DNA of 64,000 nt from Glandiceps talaboti (GCF_964340395.1 NC_135560.1:808501-872500); one strand, 5' to 3'; positions 52,801 through 63,540 are shown, counted from the first letter of the stretch. The notes: generated by a model from the letters alone, not told the origin. Translations and numbers: made by a program.

Positions 52801-53620
52801 ACCTGCAGGTAAACAAATTGTGGACGTATGCTATTAGCAACCAGACAGCCAAAGCATATCAGACTGCGATGACACGATTAATCCAATTCAGCACTATGTG
52901 TGGTGTCATCACTCGACCAGGCACACTTCCGCCCCTATCGGAGACCATACTTATACGTTTTGTTACATTCTGTCATCAATATCTCGACTTGAAATACAAT
53001 ACTATTAAGCTGTACCCAGCAGGGATACGTTTCCATTACTTACGGGAAGGAAATACTAACCCCTTTGCCAATTCAGAGAGGTTGGAGTACATATTGAAGG
53101 GGGTAAAACGAAGTCAGGCAATTACAGGAACAAACACTGAAAAACGTTTTCCAATCACATACAATATCTTATGTAGTATCACTTCTGCGCTACAGAACAA
53201 AATCTTCTCTTTCAATGTCGATCTGCTTCTGCTATGTGCATGCCAGATCGCTTCTTCGGTTTCCTACACTGTGGAGAATTTACAGTCAGGAACACGGTAG
53301 ATACATCATCTGTAATACGACTGTGCGACATTATGTGGTCGCAGGATAATTCCCATTATACAGTCATATTGCGGAGGTCAAAAACTGACCCATTTGGCAA
53401 TGGGACACCGATCCATATATTCAACATTCCAGCGCTGAACACACTGGGCTTTATGAAACAGTTACTACTTCTTCGCCACCGTCAAGGTGCAACGAACTTA
53501 TCACCTCTATTCTTTGATCAAGATAAGGGAATTCTCACTCGAGGACAATTCATTGGCTACTTACGCCACATACTAAGTACAATCGGGCTAGTTGTGTCCA
53601 AATTCTGTGTTCGATCACAT
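52780..53620 (+). pseudogene. YR retrotransposon 1: tyrosine recombinase, broken
   Basis: The first frame (to about 53245) is a helical core-binding domain (AYQTAMTRLIQF...LKYNTIKLY...LEYILKGVKRSQ). A one-base deletion near 53249 shifts the frame; the second frame carries FFGFLHCGEFTV, in which the position of the first catalytic Arg is His, and LRRSKTDPFGNG with the conserved Lys. The C-terminal His-x-x-Arg and the nucleophilic Tyr are gone: similarity stops near 53600, just before an inverted pair TTCGATCAC/GTGATCGAA (53610-53618, 53648-53656). The recombinase would have inserted circular cDNA; this copy cannot work. Confidence 0.83.
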
Positions 53621-53663
53621 GCAGTGTGTTTCAAAAACTCATCGTCGGTGATCGAATTAAAAA

Positions 53664-54778
53664 ATGTCATACAACCTTAGACCCAGGGATCAAATAGTGT
53701 CACATGCATGTGCCACATGCCCAGACGAGATGAAGGAGACTGAGGACTATGGATCGCCAGTAAAACTCTTCTTGAAAAATGAAGATGTGGAACCACTATC
53801 TCCTGCATCAGTCATCGATAGCTATGCTGATTCTACTGATCGCTGCAACAATCACAACAGCTTATTAAAAGGGGGTAACGTTGTTAATAGACTCGACAAG
53901 TTAGAAAACAAAGTTGATAAATTGGCAGATCTCATCGAACAGTCTTTGAACTTGCGTGATTATGATGATGTCACTTCCCGCCACAAAGCAGCCAACAACG
54001 ACCACGTGTTGCGCCCTCACGGGCCGATTCCTCATGACTTTGAAAACATGTCAGCCCACCCAGTGCATAAATCAGCTTTGCATGACGGAGTACCAGCAGG
54101 GACACAGAAGAAGGTGCTAGCGGGTGAGTACATCGATTTAAGCGATCTACACCCCACAAACTCGTTCAATGCACCAAGCACTGAAAAAATGGAGGCTACT
54201 ATTGATGGCAGTCAAATCGTTTTCAACCCTAAGAGGAAGAAAGCCCCAATATCGTCTTTTGGTGCCTGGCTCAGTGCAATGTCTGTGGTGGAGAGCATAC
54301 TATTAGAGAAAAACCCTATGTTGCAAAATCCCTGTTGTCCTACTGCCATCTAATACAGAACTGTGATGGAAAATTTGCATGGCCAGCAGTCTATGCATAT
54401 GACGTTAAATTCCACCATTACCTAGGGGACCATCACTCCTTTGATTATCATATCATGAACCAAGACCTGTATATTACCATATTTATGGATCCTACTGCTA
54501 TAAAGGGCACACGGAGGGAATGTTATCATTGCAGAAGTACTGATCATTTAGCCATGGAGTGTCCATTTCAGGAGGAATTATCCACATCAAAGGAGAAAAA
54601 GACGATGTACACGAAGAAGAAAACTGAAATATGCCTCCTATACCAAACTGGAGAATGCAAGTTCCCAAGATGCAAACAACTTCACAAGTGCAAGAAATGT
54701 GGTGCAGACTCCCCTCTCATCACCTGCCAGAATTGCATGTCACTTCAACGCCAAGGTGTGGCAACAGGTCCTCAATAA
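53664..54778 (+). pseudogene. YR retrotransposon 2: Gag-like ORF1, frameshifted
   Basis: Two overlapping frames (53664-54353 and 54335-54778) are one protein split by a shift near 54320: the first contains a heptad helix (VVNRLDKLENKVDKLADLIEQ, about residues 75-95) and a SFGAWLSAMSVV segment; the second continues the helical domain and ends in a CCHC knuckle CYHCRSTDHLAMEC and a Cys/His cluster (CLLYQTGECKFPRCKQLHKC). The same order, coiled coil then zinc knuckle, is expected of DIRS/Ngaro Gag. The Met at 53664 lies only about 45 bases after the last recognisable recombinase sequence of element 1, so the elements are in tight tandem. Confidence 0.78.
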
Positions 54779-54830
54779 ACATCCAAACAGACAATATGCA
54801 AAGAAAATTCTGAATTGGATCTGACAGGGG

Positions 54831-55734
54831 GTGCCTATCGGATATAAAGGTCAAAGGCCGGAAACCCCCTTGGTGTCTCCAAATTGGAAAAGTGCACTCA
54901 TCATTCCAGAAACGGTGTCTAAAAAACTCTTAGAGGAAGTCAGGAAAGGATACAAATCAGGACCATACTTTGAACCACCTTACAAATCATTTATCAGTTC
55001 ACCCCTAGGTGGTCGACCTAAGAAGAATACAAACAAATATTGCCTAATTCATGATCTTTCCTGGTCTCCAAAAGACTCTGTTAATGATCATATATCGAAA
55101 GACTTCAGATGTACATACATATCGATTGACACGGCTATCAAGCATATAAAACAATTGGGTAAGGGGTCCCTTATCGCAAAGGTTGACCTCGAAGACGCAT
55201 TCTATCAAATTCCTGTCACACCGGATGACTGGGAGTTACTTGGCTGTTCATGGAATCTTAATATTGATGGTGAACAAAAGAAATGTTACTTCTATAGTAA
55301 AGTTCTGCCATTTGGATTAATGAGCAGCCCAGCCATATTTACTGAGTTTGCAGACAGACTCCAGTTTGCCATGGAATCTAGGTATCATGTTAACCCTGTA
55401 GACCACTATCTTGATGATTATTTCACAGCAGGATGCCCTAATACTGACCAATGTAGTACAAACCTCCAAGGAATGCTACTTGCCTGCCATGAACTTGGGT
55501 TTCCAGTCAATCCAAACAAAGTCACATCACCATCCATGACCATGGAATTTCTTGGTATTACACTAGATACTGAAAATATGGAAGCACGTGTATCACAGGA
55601 CCGTATTAATGGGATTACTGTGGAATTGTACACTTGGACCCAAAAAACAAAGGCATCAAAACGCGAAATTCTCTCTCTTATAGGAAAGTTATCATTCATT
55701 ACACGTGTTTGCCGCCAAGGAAGGACTTTCTTAA
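54831..55734 (+). pseudogene. YR retrotransposon 2: reverse transcriptase, split by insertion
   Basis: Polymerase motifs in order: KYCLIHDLSWSP, AKVDLEDAFYQIPV, VLPFGLMSSPAIF and YLDDYFTAG (catalytic Asp-Asp), then MEFLGITLDTENMEA. It is clearly related to element 1 but diverged at most positions, so it is a separate family or old copy. The frame runs cleanly to the TTAA at 55731-55734, where a 2,413-bp transposon is inserted; the rest of the same protein resumes at 58152 in the frame predicted by removing the insert plus one TTAA. Confidence 0.88.
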
Positions 55735-58147
55735 AGGTGATTCAAAATGCTCACATTCACTATCGCTAATTTGCTAGACGACATGTTTGTGAAATGCATT
55801 TGGTTTTAAAACTTTTCAAAAGCGTCTGCAAACACCTTAAAATGACCTTTTTTCAGTCACTTCCCTTCGGATTTAGTTCGAGAGTTTTCGGGTATTTCCG
55901 GTCCCACCTAGACCACGGGATTTTATGACTTCATAAGGAGACATGGTTAGCACGTAGCCTATGACGAGCGTAGTCACAGGTGAATAAAACTCAACAGCAT
56001 TGTGAAAAAATACATTGCTGGTGGTTGTAATAGACATCAGTAAACAAAAACTACACTCTACATGTCTTATTAACCAACATTTACTGTTATTTACTCACAC
56101 TTTCTCACTAATTAGCAGTGTCTGTGGGTATAAATGCTAAAATATGATCTCCCCATATTATGGCAAAATAAATCAAAATGGCTAGACTAGATATATATAA
56201 ACACTTGTAATGTCGCGTGTTTCACATTCATTGACTTTTATTTATCTGATTTTTAATTTTTTGCCGACAAGAAGCATTACGATACTGTCGTGACGTTTGA
56301 CGGCATCCCCGGGCCAAGGACGGCATATTTTAGCCCAATCGTACTCACGTCGCCTTTTGAACAGTGCATTTAATAACAAAGTAAACATATTTCATCTCGA
56401 ATAAATATACTAGCTATTAGAATACCAATGGGAAACTTCAAGAAGGCGTATCGAGACATGTGCCACAATATATTTGTTGGTCCCATTATATACTAATTGA
56501 TTCGATTTGCTCCGAGCATATGGAAGTATGCTCCGAGTCATTGCATCATGTAAATGGAACTGTGACCGACCTAATTTTGTTGTCCATATATAAAATGAGA
56601 CTGACCTGTAAATTTTTCACAGTTTTCGTTGTGGTTTTGTATTGTCACATGTTTGGCTTGTGAACACAAGTTTACATCTATTATTGTCTAGGGCGTAATA
56701 CTCTAGTCCGAGTCTGAAACCCATATAAAACCTAAGAAACTCGCATTCGGATCGGACAGAACAGAAGTAGGTCTCATCGACTTATTGGGGACTCGAATTA
56801 TTGCTTGTTTTTATCACGGTATACAGGTGATTATTATATATCGGTAGAGGGGTAGTGTTGTCAAGTTTTGTGCAGTCACCGCGGCCGCGGCAGTAAGCTT
56901 ATACTAGGATAGTTCCGCCGATCAAAGCTGAAGCAGTGTATGTACAATGTACGTATGGAATCGGGAGAGCACAGCGCACATTCGTGTTGGGTTAAATTTA
57001 TCCACGTGTTGATGTAATCCATATTTATCAATCAGATATATTGTAAAATTCTTCAAGTCGCACAGAAATAACGTCTCTAACTTCAAAACAAACCCTGAGA
57101 AACTGGACCGGACGTGGCTAGCCAAGTATCTAGTTGCAGGCTTTCTTTCATAACCATGTGCTGGGGTCACGACCTTGATTGCCGACGTCAATATTGTCCA
57201 ATCATATTTAATATCATGAACACATCGCGATATTTGATTTGTTGGTTTCCTAAACTGTATACTTCGAATACCATGATTCATTACAGAATTCTTCTAATGA
57301 ATATTAAATAGGCTTGTTGCATTAAATTAAGTGATAGCGCAACAAGGGAAACCATGCAAGTTTTCTTCCAGACGAGTTGCTAAAGTCATGTAAATGACAA
57401 CACTAAACTCACGAAATTTCCTCAATTCTTTACAAGTTTATTGCTGATAATATGGCAATCTAATAGCTAGTATATTTATTCAAGATAAATATGTTTACTT
57501 TGCTGCTAAATGCGCCATTCAAAAGGCGACATCAGTGAGTATAGTCGAGTATAGTGGGCTATAATATGCTGTTGACGCCATGCCTGTCGAAGATATTGTA
57601 ATGCTTCTCCTCGGCAAATAATAAAAAAAATCAGATAAATAAATTGAAACATGCGAGCGACATTACAAGTGTTTATGTATATCTACACTGTAGTCTAGCC
57701 GTTTTGATTTATTTTGCCATAATATGGGGAGATAATATTTTAGCATTTATACCCACAGACACTGCCAATTAGTCAGAAAGTGTGAGTAAATATCGGTAAA
57801 TGTTGGTTAATAAGACATATAGAGTGTAGTTTTTGTTTACTGATGTCTGTTACAACCACTAGCAATGTATTTTTTCACAATGCTGTTGAGTTTTGTTCAC
57901 CAAGTGACTACGCTCCTCATAGTCTTAGTGCTAACGTGTACCCCTTATGACGTCATAAAATCCTGTGGTCTAGGTGGGACCGGAAATACCCGAAAACTCT
58001 CGAAGTAAATCCGAAGGGAAGTGACTGAAAAAAGGTCATTTTAAGGTGTTTGCAGACGCTTTTGAAAAGTTTTAAAACCAGAATGCATTTCACAAACATG
58101 TCGTCTAGCAAATTAGCGATAGTGAATGTGAGCATTTTGAATCACCT
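55735..58147. mobile_element. 2.4-kb foldback transposon, TTAA duplication
   Basis: Ends AGGTGATTCAAAATGCTCAC and its exact inverse; arms of about 695 bases (55735-56430, 57450-58147) with scattered differences; core about 1.0 kb (56431-57449). TTAA stands at 55731-55734 and 58148-58151. TTAA is the piggyBac-type target, but the terminus does not start with the usual C-run and no transposase is present, so superfamily is inference. A 119-codon minus-strand ORF in the core (57281-56922) has no domain I recognise. The core is GC-richer in places (CGCGGCCGCGGC near 56880) and contains CATATAAAACC, so it may be captured sequence. Confidence 0.92.
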
Positions 58148-58151
58148 TTAA

Positions 58152-58645
58152 GGAGACTAATAGACACTTCAAAGAAACTTAAACATCTGAATCACAAAAT
58201 CAGACTGACGAAAGCCTTTAAGCTTGACTTGCAATGGTGGCTTGATTACCTTCCAACATGGAATGGAGTTAGTATGTTTTACGATAGTTACTGGACAAAT
58301 AATGTAGACTTACACCTATATACAGACGCCTCGGACATTGGCTATGGCTGTGTATATGGAAAACAGACATTGAACGGAAAGTTCACCAATGAGATACCTG
58401 GTTATACACCAAAGACCCATTCAATTAATTGGAGGGAACTGTATGCTATTGTTCATGCAGCAGACACCTGGGGTTCAAATTTCACTGGATATAAATTTCT
58501 ATTCCATTGTGATAATTCCTCAGTGGTTGCAATGATTCGCTCTGGCTCATCTCGCAATGAGAAGTGTGCTTTTCTACTCAAAAAGCTTTTCTATTCCAGG
58601 ATACAAAAACACTCAAGCTGATGCATTATCCAGATACATGTAAAT
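58152..58645 (+). pseudogene. YR retrotransposon 2: RNase H part, with deletion
   Basis: Continuation of the split polyprotein. LDLQWWLDYLPTWNG leads into RNase H: LYTDASDIGYGCVYG, INWRELYAIV and FHCDNSSVVAMIRSG, the first three acidic motifs. A deletion near 58595 then fuses the last helix to PGYKNTQADALSRYM in another frame, removing part of the fourth motif region; the stop is at 58641-58643. So the domain is recognisable but inactive. Confidence 0.85.
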
Positions 58646-58685
58646 AATACACAATAATCTACCTTTCTTCACAGGACATGGCACT

Positions 58686-59512
58686 TTGAATGATCACTGG
58701 TGGCTACAGGCTTGTAATCTAGTGGGTAGTGCATACTCGGCTAACACAGACCGTACCTATAACTCAGGACAAAAGTCATATTTGCAGTTCTGTGAAAACA
58801 TACAAGCCATACCCATGCCTGCCACTGAGGATCTGTTACTCATGTTTATTGCGTATCTCAAGGAAGATAGGAACCTAAAGTACGATACCATTCTGACATA
58901 CCTTTTTTTCGGTACACTCATTGCATATCAAAAGTGGCCTTCCAGACCCCCTTAAGGGTCGTTTTCGTATTCCATTAGCTATGAGATCAGTAAAAAGATT
59001 TCAAGGACCAGACTCTAAACAAAAGTTGGCAATAACATTTGACATTCTTGTGAAACTGCAACCTTTATATGATGTTTCACGTACAATAGACCTTATTTTG
59101 TGGACTGCAATGATAACTACTTTCTTTGGACTGTTTAGATCTGGCGAACTTGTAGTTAAACAATTACCTTTTCAACCAACTGTTCATCTTACTGTTAATG
59201 ATGTTAGTTTTTCTGGTACTACAAAACCTATGCATTCTGTAGCCATTATTCACCTTAAACAGTCCAAATGTGACCCATTTCGTAAAGGTGTTGATGTTAT
59301 TGTAGGCTGCTCAGGCAGCTCAATTTGTGCAGTGAATTTGTTATCACGCTTATATTCTCAATGTATTAAGGCTGGTGCATCACCTAATGATGCTTTGTTT
59401 TTAATGCCAGGTAATAAGCCACTTACTAGGTACATTCTAGTTAAAAGCCTCAAAACCTCACTTAGCCACATAGGACTAGACGCTAGTTTGTACAGTGGTC
59501 ATTCGATTTGCT
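58686..59512 (+). pseudogene. YR retrotransposon 2: tyrosine recombinase, truncated
   Basis: Core-binding helices (NTDRTYNSGQKSYLQFCE, LKEDRNLKYDTILTYL) run to about 58905, where one frameshift moves to the frame of 58921-59556. The catalytic domain then has FFGLFRSGEL with the first Arg intact and HLKQSKCDPFRKG with the Lys, and proceeds to SLYSGHS at 59494-59511. There it stops: the Arg of the His-x-x-Arg pair and the Tyr are replaced by ATTTGCTCCGAGCATATG, a sequence also present in the core of the foldback insert. A break inside the active site, at a (TA)n-adjacent junction. Confidence 0.85.
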
Positions 59513-59531
59513 CCGAGCATATGAATATATA

Positions 59532-59561
59532 CCGAGTTATATATATATATATATAACTCGG
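59532..59561. repeat. (TA)n palindrome with CCGAGTTA arms
   Basis: CCGAGTTA, then (TA)n, then TAACTCGG is perfectly symmetric. The arms equal part of the hammerhead stem III region (CCGAGTTA), tying this short TA tract to the neighbouring ribozyme-like sequence. Confidence 0.85.
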
Positions 59562-59688
59562 TGAGTATCAATCTGCTAAGACAGTGCTCTATACCGCAGT
59601 GGCAGAGCGTAATAGTTTTGGTAGTACTGGAACTCTTTCTTGGGTGTAACTCGGAGTTACACCCAAGAAAGAGTTCCAGTACTACCAA

Positions 59689-59693
<5 letters not shown>
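59556..59693. repeat. Inverted copy of the retrozyme-like palindrome
   Basis: GTGAGTATCAATCTGCTAAG ACAGTGCTC... (59560-59612) is the 50452-50509 tail inverted. Then an 81-base palindrome (59613-59693) follows, centred at 59653 inside TAACTCGGAGTTA, i.e. at hammerhead stem III, so the CTGATGA and GAAA parts are missing in both halves. A (TA)n tract (59692-59725) ends it. Confidence 0.85.
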
Positions 59694-59728
<35 letters not shown>

Positions 59729-59799
59729 AATAGTATCAAACTCGTAGAATAGAGTGCTCGATGCTTGGGTAAGCAGGGCGGGAATAATCAAAGTGGGTT

Positions 59800-59932
59800 G
59801 GTTGGAACTTGAGGTGCTTGGTTGTAACTCCGAGTTTCACGCTCAATGCGTTCATCAGTCTGATGAACGCATTGAGCGTGAAACTCGGAGTTACAACCAA
59901 GCACCTCAAGTTCCAACCAACCCACTTTGATT
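59800..59932. ncRNA. Second head-to-head hammerhead-core palindrome
   Basis: Palindrome centred at 59859. The plus half has CTGATGA (59860-59866), a perfect stem II ACGC-ATTGA-GCGT (59867-59879), GAA (59880-59882), stem III ACT-CGG-AGT and T59892 before ACAACC; the minus half mirrors it. One base (T) separates the two CTGATGA boxes, so stem I lacks its 5' strand and neither half should cleave in cis. It continues AAGCACCTCAAGTTCC to another TA tract (59931-59950). Confidence 0.68.
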
Positions 59933-59952
59933 ATATATATATATATATACAT

Positions 59953-60360
59953 ACATATACATATGTATCCTTGATGGTAATTACACACTATGTATGTATG
60001 TATGTATACATATGTGTGTGTGTGTGTGTGTGAACAACTTGGAGTATATGAGTAATTCAGGGTGTATCAAATTAATCTTGAGTAGTGTTTTTATGCTTCA
60101 CTAAATATGTACATACAAACGTACACACTTCCATTTTAATACATAAATGAAAGTGTAGACATTCAATATTAAAGGCGATATCAAGTGCTATCTCATGCAA
60201 TGCTAAATTTTCTAACATATTAATTTTTTTCAAGGACAAAATATTTCGCGCCCCCCCCCCCCTTTCAAACCATGAGAATTTTCATGGCCCCCTTCAAGCC
60301 TCCCATTTTTTTCATGCCCCCCCCCCCCCCCCCCGCCGTAAATTCTGTCCGGTCCCTTAG
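59953..60360. other. Simple repeats and C-runs
   Basis: (TGTA)n/(TG)n near 59990-60032 and poly-C runs at about 60252-60262 and 60317-60334, with CCCCCTTTCAAACC/CCCCCTTCAAGCC half-repeats. No gene. Confidence 0.6.
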
Positions 60361-60539
60361 TTCACAAGTGACTGTGGTTCAGGGTCAAGGCTGAGACCCA
60401 AACAACTTTACAAGTTTAAAGACAGACTGAGACTGCAAAAATTGAAGTGAATCCATCAATGCTGGACTATCAAAGTTACTTTCTTTCTGTATGGTCTTTG
60501 AGATTGTCACAGCTGTCTCATGACGTCATACGGAGTTAA

Positions 60540-61590
60540 TATTTTTTTATTTTTTTTTATATTTATTGATTACACGTAACAAAACCCTGGGGATTTGTTA
60601 AAGGTACAAATAAAATAAAATTGGGGAAAAAAAATCATAATAATAGCACTTATAGGCTTTTCAAAAGTAACATTACACATCATAATAAAGACTACAAAAC
60701 AAAACAAAACAACAACAATAACTATTCAACGAGTTGAAACATAATATTAATGAAAAAATAATAATGAAAGGTAATTAGACATTTCAAATTATATATTATG
60801 AGTATTTTGTAGGTGGTGCTCCCTTTTTATATTACTAAGTTTGATATATTTTCCAAGTGCGATAATTAGAGTTTTGTTGCTCATTATTTCTTTAAATTGT
60901 TGTTCTTCTGTCAAGTTTCTGTAATTATTAATATGTTTAGCAGCTTCACTAAAGAGGTCATGCCTGAGTAAATTATACAGGGGACACTGTAATATAAAGT
61001 GTTTTTCATCTTCTACAAGGGTTGAGTTGCATATTTTACATAATCTGCTTTTAGCTGGTATTTTGTGATGACGACCCTTTTCAATTTCAAGTTTGTGGTC
61101 ACTTAGTCTGAATTTACAGATTATTGATCGCAATTCTGGGTTATTTAATTTTTCTAGATAAGGTTCAAGCTTAAAATCTAATTTAATGAGTTTGTATGTT
61201 CTGAGTTTGCAGTTATTATTTCCATTTTCCTCTCTGTTATTTAAGCTGTTTTTCCACTGTGAGATGAAGCTTGCTTGTTGCTGATGTTCAATGTTGATTA
61301 TTTGCTGTGTTTTTATTTTTTTACTGATTTCATTGACTTGTAATTGATTTATGTCACTATTAGGTAGGTACAAAGTTGTGGATTTGTACCAGGTTGTCTT
61401 TTTTTCTTTGTTGAAACTGAAAGCTTCTCGTAATATGTTGTTTTTTGTATTCATTACATGGACGAGATATTTTATCGCTTGTTTTTTCACAAATATATCT
61501 AATGGAAATCTTCCAAGTTCCCCATAAATCCCCATTTTGGTGGTTTTCTTTGATACTCCTAGTATAAACCGACAGAAGTTAACAGTTAAT
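60540..61590 (-). pseudogene. Non-LTR retrotransposon C-terminal region
   Basis: Coding on the minus strand from about 61590 (NFCRFILGVSKKTTKMGIYG) to a stop before 60789, with no break. It holds the post-polymerase GIYGELGRFPL segment, a long basic helical region, FRLSDHKLEIEKGRH and the zinc motif RLCKICNSTLVEDEKHFILQ C (C-x2-C-x8-H-x4-C). This is the C-terminal third of a CR1/L2-like LINE ORF2; the catalytic domain is missing, as in a 5'-truncated insertion. A minus-strand 3' UTR (60788-60540) ends in an A/T-rich tail. The Met at 61535 is internal. Inserted in the first known intron, same strand as the host gene. Confidence 0.82.
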
Positions 61591-62005
61591 AAACACCCAC
61601 CTGTTCCACTTTGTCTTGTGTCAGCTTGGTGGCACAGTCGATTACTTTATTGCAGTTCATTTCACTGCATTGCATTGCATTGCATTATGTACTATTCTGC
61701 ATTGTATAACATTACTATAGTTCAGCGGTTTATATCTGCCATATCGTAACGTACTATTTATCTGTACTTCCGTCTCAGATCAGGAGTGCGTGACATGTAC
61801 ATAGATAATATAGATATGGATACATGTATTGTACACTGTCACGCCTTTTTTTCCTTTTTTTAAAAAAATTAGACCTACTTTGGAAATTGATATGATTTTG
61901 TACACTTTGATTAAACAACACAGTTATTCATGACTATTTGTTTGAGAACAACGAAAGAATAGTTGACCATTGTATGTATCTGTAATGTAAGTAAAGTGCA
62001 CTGAC
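61591..62005. other. Intron, nothing recognised
   Basis: Contains a short (TGCAT)n run (61660-61686) only; borders exon A. Confidence 0.5.
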
Positions 62006-62089
62006 CTTAGACTTGGGTCCTTTCCAGTCAAGGAACCCATCATAATACCTCCCGCTTTCTCTGTGAGTCATTTCCCTGAGTCTGTTTCC
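62006..62089 (-). CDS. STAP: STAP-like adaptor, exon A (start of PH domain)
   Basis: First exon I can place of a PH-SH2 adaptor gene. Its 28 codons read in frame between an acceptor (gaag before 62089) and a donor (GTCAGT, 62005-62000), phase 0 at both ends. The translation is basic and then reads RYYDGFLDWKGPKSK, the first beta strand of a PH domain; STAP1 has a similar aromatic-aromatic-x-GFL opening. The next exon continues straight into the second PH strand. No initiator lies in this exon: upstream in the same frame is a stop within about 40 bases and no convincing ATG, so a short first coding exon must lie further upstream (higher coordinates). The pyrimidine tract of the acceptor is weak, so the 5' edge is the least certain part. 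Confidence 0.78.
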
Positions 62090-62890
62090 CTTCAAACATA
62101 AAACACTTGTTGAAAGTTTCGAACTCTAACTTGATAATTTCCAAATGTAGTGCGCCAGACAAGTTTGCCACTTCATTACGCACATAAGACTAACTGCATT
62201 AACCCGGAAATACGGAGAAATAAGAAACGGGTTATGCTTGGACTGAACTATTTAACACGGGGATGAGCTCACCTATCACATATTTATGAACTCCCCTTGT
62301 GTATTGAGTAAACCTATTTTTGTCCATGGAGGTTTAAGAGAAGACCTCCATTCTTTGTCAAAGCCTCCCCTATATTGCCAACTAAGGACTTACCAGAGAC
62401 ACATTACAGTACTTTCACACCTGTACAAGGTGTAAATATTAAACGTAGTCCTGTGGGGTACACTACCATGTAAATGATGTATTCTACCCGTATATTGAAG
62501 TAAGCTTCCGCGTACCGCGGTAGTCACGTAAAGTCTCTTTCCTGCATGCATAAGGAAGCAATAGCACGAATCGGGGCGCGCCCGAGGCTTTTCAACTTTA
62601 ACTTCTACCAACAGTTACTTTTTTGATTTTCTCAAACTGCCAAATGGTAGCTATAAAGTTTATTTGTTTATTAAACTGCAACTGGGACATTGCTTTCATC
62701 AAATAACCAAAGATACATTCACTAAAACTTGGCCAGTTACTTATAAAAAGACATTGTACGGTGCAGGTCAATGCTATCTGTAGGTTGTGTTGTGGCAAAT
62801 TAGAATCTAGTCTTGCTGCTAGACCCCTCGGGCTTTTCTGCTCACTGTCAAGGCAACCGAAGGTCGCTAGTGAGGGCGACAGCCTAAACG
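62090..62890. other. Upstream of exon A; first exon not identified
   Basis: If the gene starts in the window, its 5' exon should lie here or beyond 63540. The basic minus-strand frame at 62611-62530 starts from TTG, not ATG, and I could not tie it to exon A with a donor, so it is not annotated. Confidence 0.4.
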
Positions 62891-62893
62891 TTA

Positions 62894-63540
62894 GGGGAGA
62901 ACCATTTGATTTCGGGGGGGGGTATGGAGGAAGTAGGTATGGGAGCAAATTTTTTTTTGCAGTCAGAGTGACAGCAATTTTTTTCTACTGTCAGTCCTGC
63001 ATCAATTTTTTTTTTTCAAATGGAGTAGCAGTGCAATTTTTTTTTATTAGTCATTAAGTTGCGTTGTTCATACCTATACCATGTCACAATGGTTCACAAC
63101 TGTACCTCTAAATAACTTCAGTGCAAGTAGAAGAATTAGCAGTTAGTATGAAAGACGTCTGTCTACCAACCATACTTCTGCTACTTCAGAAAAGGAAAGG
63201 AAAACTTTGTGTGCACTTGGGTTTAAAGCAGAGCTATATAGTGCATGCTTTAATGATAAGTACTGGAAAAAAACCAGGAATTTATACTTGTATTAAAAAC
63301 ATTTAAGCCGCCTATGGCGCCGCGCCACCAAAGAATACATGAGAATAAGGTTTCCAAATTTGCTCATTTCTGGTGCATTGTGACAAATTTTTTTTTCACT
63401 TCTGTCTGTTATGACAATTTTTTTTTCTCAAGCCATTACAGGATCAAAATTCTTTTTTTTTTCTGATTCACCTGGAAACAAATATTTTTTTTCTCAACAT
63501 CCTCCATAACCCCCCCCCCAGAAATCAAATGGTTCTCTCC
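62894..63540. mobile_element. PIF/Harbinger-like MITE, 647 bp
   Basis: Left end GGGGAGAACCATTTGATTTC, right end inverse GGAGAGAACCATTTGATTTC, each followed inward by a G/C run and TATGGAGG; TTA stands on both sides (62891-62893 and 63541-63543). A 3-bp TTA duplication and G-rich ends are PIF/Harbinger traits. The interior has T-runs (CAATTTTTTT repeated) and no transposase. Confidence 0.83.

Noticed and set aside
56922-57281. 119-codon ORF as a transposase of the foldback element
   Set aside because: Too short and without any recognisable catalytic motif.
62390-62611. Basic N-terminal peptide as first exon of the STAP-like gene
   Set aside because: It begins at TTG rather than ATG and I could not find a donor that joins exon A in phase.
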